The translations under genes were made by a program, and so were the position numbers. Positions 1-7,448 of a stretch of 10,103 nt of DNA are shown here, piece by piece. The stretch is from Larix sibirica (taxonomy: Eukaryota > Streptophyta > Pinopsida > Pinales > Pinaceae). Within the stretch, counting starts at the first letter, position 1. Each line of letters opens with the position of its first letter. The stretch is taken from assembly GCA_004151065.3 (NCBI GenBank), contig NWUY0303871737.1, positions 1-10,103 on the forward strand, in the 5' to 3' direction. The notes beneath the pieces are model-generated. The model made no database searches, was not told the DNA's origin, and saw only the letters and a program-made list of their open reading frames with translations.

Positions 1-7
1 AACATTT

Positions 8-25
8 TGGCGCCGTTGCCGGGGA
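8..25 (+). other. Primer binding site (PBS), tRNA-Asp type
   Basis: TGGCGCCGTTGCCGGGGA is the exact reverse complement of the last 18 bases (including CCA) of plant tRNA-Asp(GUC). The tRNA 3' end would prime minus-strand DNA synthesis here. The match stops at base 26, where the tRNA would call for T and the sequence has A. In this type of element the PBS lies a few bases inside the 5' LTR, so the LTR should end at or just left of base 1. Confidence 0.93.
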
Positions 26-181
26 AGTTATCAAGGTGCAATAACATAATTTGGTGTTGATTTTCATAGTGTTTCTTTCTTGTAGCATTTATAATGTGAA
101 TTGAGTGCAGGGTAAAAAGGGACGGTAAGAACCTGCACATTCAACCTTAAATATTTTTTGTGAGTTCTCACGCTGTTGTAT
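26..181 (+). other. 5' leader between PBS and gag
   Basis: Short untranslated leader. In the gag frame there is a TGA at 161-163 and no recognisable gag-like residues before about 182, so the coding part starts after this. No clear start codon can be assigned: an ATG at 190 lies in a different frame from the gag relic and is followed at once by TAG. Packaging and dimerisation signals would be expected here, but none can be recognised by eye. Confidence 0.5.
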
Positions 182-232
182 CCAAGGCATGTAGAATGCA
201 GGAATCATAGAAGAAATTTATGTGGTGCGGGT

Positions 233-301
233 AGAGCCACTCCCATTACTAATAATTCTATAGGTCAATGAGGAAGAGTTACCCCCATTACGAACAATTC
301 T
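233..301 (+). repeat. In-frame 42-nt tandem repeat in gag N-terminus
   Basis: Units at 233-259 and 275-301 have a 42-nt period and encode RATPITNNS and RVTPITNNS in the gag frame. The 27-nt cores differ at only a few, mostly third-position or conservative, sites. The spacer between them contains the TGA at 269-271. The period equals 14 residues, so the duplication kept the frame and probably arose while gag was still functional. A role of this Arg/Thr/Asn-rich segment is unknown. Confidence 0.6.
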
Positions 302-1372
302 GCATGGAGACAAGGAAGAGGTATACTAGGAAGGGGAAGGTTAAACATTCATGAATAGGAAATTCCTCTATTCGAGCCTCTAAGTGATTTTACGTCATCA
401 TCAGCATCTATATTGACTGCATTAGAGGATCCTCCCATCACATAAATAGTTATAGATGAGATGATTATTGGTCATATTGAGCATAGATATTTAAAATATG
501 AAGCTAGACATAATCCTATCCAAGAACCAAAAGACTCTTCTCCTTCACAATAATCAAGAGCTAGTGGAGACCCTCACTTTGGGTAAATTTCAGAAAGTTC
601 AGAAGAAACTATGGTAGATAAGGAAGATACTGGGTCTAATGTCACATGTGAGTTCCCCATTATAAATATCAATGGTGAAGCACCAATGAAGAATATTCCT
701 CTTTCATCTCTACCCACTTTCCATGGTTTTTCTTTTGAGGACCTTGACACTTTTCTTTTTGAATTTGATGTCCTATGTCGTAGTCATGATTACTTTTCTT
801 ATGCACAAAAGTTGAAGTTTTTCCTGCCACATTACAAAATGTAGCAATTATATGGTTTATGGGACTTGGAGGTCAGACCATCCATACATGGGAAGAAATG
901 AAGCAAGCTTTCCTCCAAAATTACCAAGACTATTGCAGTGCTAAAGACATTTGGGAGGAGATATTTACGATGTCACAATGAGAAAATGAAATCCTATAAG
1001 ATTATGTAGAAATATTTCCATAGACATAATAATTTGGACAAAGAGACTCAAAGGAAAATTCTGATTAGAGGCTTAAAAGATGAATATGTGGATATTTTGA
1101 ACCTAATGGGGGAAGGTGATATTTCAAAAACTGACTTTGATAATATTTGTGAAATTTATAAGAGATATTCAAGAGGGTCATCTAAATATGGGAAGAGCAT
1201 CCAAGAGTATATAACGATAGTTACAAGGTCAGGCGTTGGAGGGGTCACATAAGATGAGATAAGTAATTTGTTGGATACCTTCAAAACTGATATTTTGAGT
1301 TCTTTAACATTTCATATTGACACTTTGTAGATCAAGCAAAATTAGGAAGACATGGAAATGGCTATGGCCATT

Positions 1373-1475
1373 TTCTATCCTCACTATCGAAAAAAAAAAC
1401 CCTCTAAAGGAGTTTCCTCTTAATAGTGTTGAAATATGTTGTATTTGTGAACAAAATTATGGAACCAGCAAATGC
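1373..1475 (+). other. Degraded double zinc-knuckle of gag nucleocapsid
   Basis: Plant elements of this group carry two Cys/His clusters here that bind nucleic acid. In this copy the first cluster reads YPHY at 1376-1387, where two Cys are expected, and its third Cys is Phe (TTT at 1413-1415). The second keeps Cys at 1437, 1446 and 1473 but has Tyr (1458-1460) where His is expected. TGT to TAT and CAT to TAT are single transitions of the deamination type. An A10 run at 1390-1399 splits the region by a frameshift. Confidence 0.6.
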
Positions 1476-2200
1476 CCATATTTTCCTAGTTTTAAAGTAG
1501 TGTATGAAGGAGTAAAGACTGAATCTGAACAAGCTTGTTTCATAACTTCAAAAAGGACTTGGCTTCCTAGTCCCCTAGTTATGGCACAATATCCTACTTA
1601 GTTTTCTAATTCTTATTGGGATAATCAACAATTTCTGCAATTTCAGTATCCTCAGTATATGCAGTATCCTTCCCAATGCTACACCCTTGCACCTTGGGAA
1701 CAATGGCCATCACAAATGAACCAACCCTATCCTTGGTCACAAGATGGTGGGGATCATCATCTGGTATCCCACCAATTCCTGTACAACCACCTCAATAGCT
1801 GCAGTTGCAACCTCCTTCTAATAATCCCCCGCGACCTCAATTGCTTGCACAACCAACGCTTAACCCTAATAATAAAATAGTTCATCCATATTATGTCATT
1901 GAAATGCAGGGAATTCCCACCTATTATATCTCTTCAATGGAATTCCAAGAGATAACCCTGAGATACAGAAGAGTGTTGAATTAAGGGAATCCTCAAATTA
2001 TTATAGAACATGAAGAGGAGGAGATTCAACAACCAAAAATGAATCAATCTAAACAACAACGTTTAGAATATCCACAACCTACTGCACCTCAAAATTCAAA
2101 TCAACCCTTAATGAAAAATGTTTCCCAGTCCACTCCTTATCCTAAAAGGTTAGGATTAGTGAGACCCCCAACTCAACCTGAATTTGATATGTTAGGAGAG

Positions 2201-2725
2201 TTTGGGAATGTGTCTGTCAAAATTCCTCAGTTTCATGCAATTAGGGATACCCCAATCTATAGTAAAGAAATGAAAGAACTTTGTGTCAAAATGTGTGATA
2301 GGAAGCCAAAAGACCCACCCACTATACATGTCATTGGAAAATTGGCAGATTAAATGCTTGGAAAAACCTTAAGTCCCAAACATAAAGATATGGGTAGCCC
2401 AATAGTGGATGTCTACATTAGAGGTATTTTCATTTCAAATACCTTGTTAGATATTGGGGATTCCATTAACATAATGAGTATGGAGATAGTGGACCACCTC
2501 AGAATAAATCCTAGAGGAACCCCCGCGGTCTTGGAATTGGCCGATTGATCTACAATTCAACCATCCAGAGTTTTTGAGGATATAGTCATTTATGTTGATT
2601 CATGGGAGTACCCAGCTGAATCAATGGTTCTAAAGCCTAAATTACATTTAGGAGGATAAATTTTTATATTAGGAAGGCCATGGTTAGCCACAATCGATGC
2701 CTACATTAGTTGTATAACAATCAAC
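2201..2725 (+). pseudogene. Aspartic protease domain relic (pol, PR)
   Basis: This retropepsin-like domain would cut the Gag-Pol polyprotein. It is read in frame 2, with VDVYIRGIFISNTLLDIGDS covering the active-site strand; the catalytic Asp is GAT at 2450-2452. The following motif is DIGDS rather than the usual D-x-G-A-S/T: the Ala position is Asp (2459-2461). The second conserved block, ILGRPWLAT, lies at about 2666-2692, the expected distance downstream. Stops interrupt it at 2351, 2546 (TGA where Arg is usual, CGA to TGA) and 2657. There is no frameshift inside the domain, so it is one of the better preserved stretches. It follows gag directly without a separate start codon. Left edge is approximate. 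Confidence 0.82.
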
Positions 2726-3207
2726 ATGATTATATCCTATGGAAACTCGACGAAGGAGCTTATATTGTATCCCCCAGCCAATCCTAGGACTAGTTTTGAT
2801 GATTCTTTGTGGATAGGTGAAGAGGAATGCGACACTCAAATTATACAACCTGTTTTGACTGTTAAGAAAGCATTGACATTTAAGGATGAAACCAAGAATG
2901 ATGTGATTGGTACTTTCCTTAGTCATCCTGCCTCATCCTCTCAGCCAAATTCTTAGTGCCTAGATGATGTCATGCAACCTTCTGCTCAGGAGAAATATGT
3001 GGGATAACCCACCATAGATCCTCCAGCTACAATATCACGCCATGAAACTAAACTTACTAGTATACTGGTAGAGATTGAGCCAAGGAAATTTTTAAATATT
3101 AACCCACAATTATCTTCTGAATAGAAGGATCAATTGATTACTCTTTTGAGGGAGAAAAAGGATTCATTTGCATTGGAATATATAGATATGAAAGGTAACA
3201 CCCTGAT
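2726..3207 (+). pseudogene. pol linker between protease and reverse transcriptase
   Basis: This continues the protease frame (frame 2). Its first part, 2726-2953, is open for 76 codons and is charged and low in recognisable motifs, ending at TAG 2954-2956. The next stops are at 3005 and 3122. From about 3100 the text (INPQLSSE, then LLREKKDSFALEY) matches the helical lead-in found just before RT in this group, with the ...D-M-K-G motif at about 3185-3196. A small indel between 3195 and 3208 moves the frame from 2 to 1 exactly where RT begins. Confidence 0.65.
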
Positions 3208-4077
3208 CTATCCACTCACCACATTTATATCCATCCAGATGCCCAACCATTTAGGAAACCACAATGCCAAATGAACACTCTTTTGAGAGACATAGTTAAG
3301 GAAGAATTCCATAAACTCTTGAATAAAAACTTTATTGACCTCATCTCTGACAGCCAGTGGGTCTCACCCTTAGAGATTGTTCCCAAAAATAATGGGAAGT
3401 GGAGGATTTTTGTTGACAAGAGGGAGTTGAGAAAGGCCACCTAGAAGGACCATTTTCCCTTACTCTTTATTGATCAGGTTCTCGACATATTAGTAGGATA
3501 AAGGTGTTTCTCTTTCCTTAATCGGTTCAATGTCTATAGTCGAGTCCAAATTGCTTTAGAGGATTAGGATAAAACCACTTTCACCTGTCCTTGGGGGAAT
3601 TTTTCCTACCGGGTTTTTCCTTTTGGGCTTAATAATGCACCAACCACTTTTTAGAGGGCTATGTTGGGGATCTTTTCTGACTTGATCCATGGATGTGCTA
3701 AAATCTATATGGATTATTTTACGACAAATGGAAAAACATTTGAGGAAGCTCTATCTAATATTAAGAAAGTACTCGATCGATCTAGGGAAACTCACCTCTA
3801 TCTCAATTGTCTCAACAGTGAAAAATTCCATATGATACTCACTCAAGGGATTGTTTTGGTTCATCACATCTATGTTGAAGGTATTAAGGTGGATTTGGAA
3901 AAAATAAAGGTCATAATTAATCTTCTAGTTCCAAAAACTCAAAAAGAGGTATGTAGTTTCATTGGACATGCTGGATACTATCATCGATTCATTGAGAAAT
4001 TTACTAAACTAGCATATCCTATGTTCTTGTTACTTTCTAAATATGTGAATTTTCGTTGGACTAATGATCGTCGATAA
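3208..4077 (+). pseudogene. Reverse transcriptase domain relic (pol, RT), catalytic residues lost
   Basis: This RNA/DNA-dependent DNA polymerase would copy the element RNA. It is read in frame 1. Landmarks in order: SQWVSPLEIVPK with NGKWRIFVD from about 3352; FIDQVLD near 3466; motif A region CFSFLNRF at 3505-3528; TTFTCPWGNFSYRVFPFGL from about 3574; the catalytic box IYMDYF at 3703-3720; SFIGHAGYYHRFIEKF near 3955-4002. Two of the three catalytic aspartates are gone: motif A has Asn (AAT 3520-3522), and YMDD reads YMDY (TAT 3715-3717). Stops lie at 3442, 3499, 3565, 3652 and 4075; those at 3565 and 3652 stand where Gln is usual. The open stretch 3661-4074 is 138 codons, the longest in the window. 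This copy cannot encode an active enzyme. Confidence 0.93.
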
Positions 4078-4080
4078 GAT

Positions 4081-4680
4081 TTTGCAGCATTGAAGGAAAA
4101 ATTATCAGAAGCACCCATCATAAGAAGTCTTGATTGTTCTTTTTCATTCCACATATCCACCGATGCATCAGATACTACCATAGTTGCAGTACTTGGAAAA
4201 TAAGAAGAGAATAATCCCTACACCATCTACTTCATTAGTAAGAACTTGTAACATGTAAAGCTCAATTACACGGTAACCGAAAAAGAATTCCTAGTTGTTG
4301 TACATTCAATCAATAAGTTTCGTCACTACATCTTTGGCAATCAGGTTTTCATACACACTGATCACTCAACTATTTGTTATTTAATGAATAAATATGTTAC
4401 TTATGCAAGAGTGATTAGATGGTTGTTATTGTTACAAGAGTTCAATATTACTATCATTGATAATCTAGGAAAGGATAATGTTATTGCAGACTTCCTTTCT
4501 TGACTTAATAATGATAGTGATCCTATTCTCGTTGAGGACAAGTTCCCTGATGAGAATCTCTTTGCAATTTCTACTAATGTTCCTTGGTATGCAATCAATG
4601 AAAACTACTTAGTTGCAAGTAAAATCCCAAGTCATCTCTCTACAAGGGAACATAATCATATCATTAGACAAAGTGCCTGA
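4081..4680 (+). pseudogene. RNase H domain relic and connector (pol, RH)
   Basis: The domain would degrade the RNA strand of the RNA/DNA hybrid. It follows RT in the same frame 1. Motifs with the acidic catalytic residues are intact: HISTDASD at about 4150-4173, NYTVTEKEF at 4264-4290, and FIHTDHS at about 4348-4368. The last motif, DNVIADFLS, is at 4477-4500 and is followed by TGA 4501-4503 where Arg is usual. Other stops are at 4201, 4249 and 4678. The segment 4504-4677 is an open connector to integrase without a recognised motif. Only one RNase H is present, between RT and integrase; Tat/Ogre elements often have a second one, which argues for Athila. Confidence 0.88.
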
Positions 4681-5922
4681 TATTCCCAAATTGAAGGTTT
4701 CCTTTTCTTCACAGGGCCGGTTTTAGTTATCTAGCATTGTCTGAGAAATTAGAAGATCTATGATATTCTCAAGGCTTGTCATGATTAGCCTTGTGGAGGA
4801 CACTTTGTAGATAAAAGAAAAGTTCACAAGGCACTAAGGATGGGATATTATTGGCCTACGATGTTTAGAGATGCTAAGAAGTATGCAAAGAGTTGTGATA
4901 GCTGCTAAAGGATGGGGTAGCTGGGGAAATTTGATGAGATTCCGATTCAAAATCAACTTGTGATTGAGCCATTTGAGAAGTGGGATTTGGAATTTGTGGG
5001 GCCCATCAATCCCCCATATTTTTCAAAGGTCCATATCTTAGTTTGTACCAATTATGTCACAAAATGGGTTCAACCCAAAGCAATCTAAAGAGCTACATAA
5101 TAGGTTGTATCTGATTTTATGTTTGAGGATATTTTTGTCCACTTTGGAGTTTCTCATGGGACAATGATAGATGGTGGAACTCAATTTACTTCTAATTTGA
5201 TCCAAAGGATTACTCAAGAAGCATAGGGTCATCACACCTTATCACCCTCAATCCAATGGACCAATTGAGAGCACTAATAAGGTGTTGGAATCAATTCTAA
5301 CAAATATTTTGAAACTCCATCATACAAATTGGGCTATGAGACTCCCTGAAGCATTCTAGGCCTATCAAACTACATGTAGAAATACAACAAGTTACACTCC
5401 CTATGAGTTCGTCTACAGTAAGAATGTTTCTTTTTACATTGAATTTAATATTAAGACTCTTAGTACTACTCTTGAAGTAGGACTAGAACTTATGAAGGAA
5501 CAACAACACCGTTTAGATGAATTTAATCAAGCATATATCCATTAGACCTCTATTGTTGAACAATAGAGGGATGAATGGCATGAAAAATTTATTAAGAAAA
5601 GTAATTTCAAGTGATCTAAATTTAATCAAGCATATATCCATTAGACCTCTATTGTTCAACAATAGAGGGATGAATGGCATGAAAAATTTATTAAGAAAAG
5701 TAATTTCAAGTGGGAGATTGGGATTTGTTATACGATTCCAGGTTCGAAAAGTTCATGGGAAAATTGTGTACAAGATGGCTGGGTACATATGAGGTGGACA
5801 CTGTATTTGACAATGGAACTGTGAAGCTAAGAACAATTGATGCAGATCAAACTCGAATTCTTTCCAATGGTCATTGGGTGAAACTTTACCAAAAACCAGT
5901 TTCAAGAGAATATTTTATCTGA
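4681..5922 (+). pseudogene. Integrase relic (pol, INT) with 11-nt deletion and internal duplication
   Basis: Integrase would insert the cDNA into host DNA. The HHCC zinc domain runs from about 4774 (KACHD, PCGGHF) to CDSC at 4894-4905; the frame is 1. The core follows: FEKWDLEFVGP, where the usual catalytic Asp is Glu (4990-4992); IDGGTQFT with Asp at 5170-5172; and, after a shift to frame 2 near 5219, PYHPQSNGPIESTN with Glu at 5267-5269. The distance between these last two codons is 97 nt against 108 nt for D-x35-E, so about 11 nt are missing. The C-terminus (GLELMKEQQHRLDEFNQAY) contains a 99-bp tandem duplication, returns to frame 1 at about 5710, and ends with the GPY/F-like TRWLGTYEV and NGHWVKLY before TGA 5920-5922. 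Stops include 4732, 4750, 4786, 4906, 4918, 5086, 5098, 5101 and 5357. Confidence 0.92.
5520..5712 (+). repeat. Tandem duplication (94-bp units, 99-bp period) in integrase C-terminus
   Basis: Units 5520-5613 and 5619-5712 match at 93 of 94 positions; the single difference is G at 5558 against C at 5657. They are separated by five bases, ATCTA. The period is 33 codons, so the reading frame is kept. Both copies carry the same two in-frame TAG codons (5543 and 5564; 5642 and 5663), so the stops existed before the duplication. A new TGA (5612-5614) was made at the junction. The near identity suggests a late event compared with the general decay of the element. Confidence 0.95.
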
Positions 5923-6028
5923 CAGGTTGTTGATATTTCAGGCCTACACATTGTGGATGAGAAGGATTTGCCTTCTACATATGAATATAATTGATCTATT
6001 TTCTCTTTTGAAAAAAAATGATAAAAGA

Positions 6029-6047
6029 ATTAATAATAATAATAATA
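6029..6047 (+). repeat. AAT/TAA microsatellite
   Basis: About six uninterrupted AAT triplets just after the end of pol. It follows an A8 run at 6011-6018. Simple A/T repeats of this kind are common in old plant repeats and carry no clear function. Confidence 0.85.
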
Positions 6048-6076
6048 GAAGGATAATTTTTTATAACTCTTGTCAT

Positions 6077-6242
6077 GAAAACCAGCTTGTTCACACTGCA
6101 GGAATCAATAATAACAGAAAACCAGTTTACTGGTTGTTATTACGGAGCAAAAATAAATAAATAATAAAGATAAAAAGTTTGACCGTGAAAACTAGCTTGC
6201 TAGCGCAGTCAAGTGAGTACCATTTGAAAACCAACATGTTGG
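6077..6242 (+). repeat. Series of four GAAAAC(C/T) units with short inverted repeats
   Basis: GAAAAC followed by a short inverted repeat occurs at 6077, 6117, 6187 and 6226 (spacing 40, 70, 39). The arms differ but the layout is kept: unit 2 has AACCAG/CTGGTT at 6120-6135, extended by AATAAC (6110-6115) against GTTATT (6136-6141); unit 3 has CTAGC-TT-GCTAG at 6192-6203; unit 4 has the perfect palindrome CCAACATGTTGG at 6231-6242. Unit 1 (CCAGCTTGTTCA) is a decayed version. Different arm sequences with conserved pairing suggest an RNA or DNA structure that was once selected. The function is unknown. Confidence 0.6.
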
Positions 6243-6655
6243 CCAATAGTACTTTGAGAAAAAAGAGAGAAAATAATAAAACAAAATCATGATTGAATAA
6301 AGGAGTAAATCATCGGTTCTTTGTAGATTTCTCCACTTTTCAGCATTTTTTTTCATATTTTTAAGAATTCCTAGAATTTTCAGCTTTGTATATGCCGGGG
6401 TATTTTGCCTCTACTACCCTGACTATTTATTTTGAGTTTGTTGAGTATGAAATCATTAAGGTTTGAATGGATACAAATTCATTACATGCATGTTTTCATA
6501 TCAGCTGCAAATGCGGTATAAAGCTACAAGACTATTTCTCTGAGCATCCTGAGCATTTCATGTTTGCAAGACCAATCTGTGAAAGTTTCAGTCAAAATTT
6601 CAACTAAGCGTTTTAGCACATAACTGTGGAAGGAAACCGTTCATTTTTGCTAAGA

Positions 6656-6688
6656 TGCAAATCCATATTCTAGCTGCAAATCCATATT
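6656..6688 (+). repeat. Short direct repeat, 19-bp period
   Basis: TGCAAATCCATATT occurs exactly at 6656-6669 and again at 6675-6688. A related AGCTGCAAATG is found near 6504. It is probably a small slippage duplication in the spacer. Confidence 0.8.
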
Positions 6689-7176
6689 TCGAGTTGAAAC
6701 CAAGTCTTTTTATCATGTATTCCCATATACCACAACATTATACACATCATGGTGAACCTACAAGCTACTTCCAATATACCTCATGGTGGATTTGCAGACG
6801 TTTATCTATCACAGTTTTTGCATTTCCACATTTCTGCTAGACGTATGGTTGATTTCTTTCAACCTTGTTTTATTCGCATATAGGTATACACATGTATGCT
6901 TTTTTCTATGATTTAATTTTGAAATGTATGTGCATAATCGCTAAATGTTTACTGTCAAATATACTCATGATAATTTCCTAGTGGATTGGTCAAGATTCTA
7001 GTTGAGGAGAGGATAGAACTTTGGTGCTTACCACTTGGGTGAATTTTGTATTTGAAATCCATCGCATATCTCGTCATACCCGAGTACATTTTTTTTGGAA
7101 GGATCGTACCCACAGAATTTTGAACAAGTGACCTTATGCAAGTAGTGCCTACAGTACACCCATTCACCGTCTATTC

Positions 7177-7193
7177 TATGCCCCGTGGGCATA
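7177..7193 (+). other. Perfect hairpin, 7-bp stem
   Basis: TATGCCC-CGT-GGGCATA is a perfect inverted repeat with a three-base loop, in an otherwise A/T-rich spacer about 255 bp before the third ORF. There is no T-run after it and no reason to call it a terminator in a plant element. It lies between the two copies of the imperfect repeat at 7051 and 7229. Confidence 0.5.
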
Positions 7194-7448
7194 CCCAAAT
7201 TCATTTAAGAAAATTTCCTCATGCAAATTTTGAAATCCATCATATATCGCCCCATATCCGAACCTCACTCAAAATAGCATGCCATGTGCAAATTTTTTTA
7301 TCATATCAAGTCATGATCAATCTATTTGAATCCTTTTGAACTCTAATCCTCCTTGTCGCCTTATCATTATTGAAGCATCCTACCTGTTGGTTCTCATATC
7401 CTGATTATCGTGTGCCATGAATTGAAGTATTTCGGATGAGTTGTTGCA

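Larger units (their letters stand above)
182..2200 (+). pseudogene. gag: gag relic (capsid/nucleocapsid), multiply broken
   Basis: Gag would form the capsid shell and package the RNA. The N-terminal part is in frame 2 (182 to about 826) and carries a 14-residue repeat and an acidic Ser/Glu-rich stretch. The retrotransposon-gag core begins near 689 with LPTFHGFSFEDLDTFLFEFD. It continues in frame 1 from about 832 (WFMGLGG, then the QNYQDYC region), in frame 2 from about 1016 (ETQRKILIRGLKDEY), and in frame 0 after an A10 run at 1390-1399. It returns to frame 2 near 1751. A zinc-knuckle region lies at 1373-1475 and a Pro/Gln/Tyr-rich tail at about 1600-2110. In-frame stops include 269, 356, 443, 551, 584, 979, 997, 1250, 1328, 1343, 1599, 1796 and 1982. 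There is no clear gag/pol boundary: the frame runs into protease, so the ancestor probably made one polyprotein. The right edge given is approximate. Family identification is firm; the start codon is unknown. Confidence 0.82.
5923..7448 (+). other. Non-coding spacer between pol and third ORF
   Basis: About 1.5 kb with stops in all frames and no protein motif that I recognise. It begins with A/T-rich DNA and an AAT microsatellite, then a set of short hairpins (6077-6242), then mixed-composition sequence. It holds a 14-bp direct repeat at 6656/6675, a pair of about 33-bp imperfect direct repeats at 7051 and 7229, and a perfect 7-bp hairpin at 7177-7193. Small open stretches such as 6655-6840 and 7136-7339 show no family-like text and are judged chance. 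Athila-group elements often have a long untranslated stretch here; a splice acceptor or internal promoter for the third ORF would be expected but cannot be placed by eye. Confidence 0.6.

Noticed and set aside
2684-2926. Minus-strand open frame of 80 codons
   Set aside because: It lies opposite the protease-RT linker, which reads coherently on the + strand; judged a shadow.
5517-5792. 91-codon open frame with an internal protein repeat
   Set aside because: It is out of frame with integrase (frame 0 against frame 2) and is open only because the 99-bp duplication repeats the same out-of-frame text.
4081-5922. Second, archaeal-type RNase H as in Tat/Ogre elements
   Set aside because: Only one RNase H motif set is visible, between RT and integrase; nothing after integrase shows another.
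6151-6168. AATAAA-like poly(A) signal
   Set aside because: AATAAATAAATAATAAA is a simple A/T run; in LTR elements 3'-end formation normally occurs in the LTR, so there is no support for a signal here.
6655-6840. Small + strand open frame in the spacer
   Set aside because: Its composition reflects short repeats and A/T-rich DNA; no homology-like text, and no continuation beyond its stop.
6950-7339. Short open frames on both strands in the spacer
   Set aside because: They overlap each other on opposite strands and show no motif; most likely chance.
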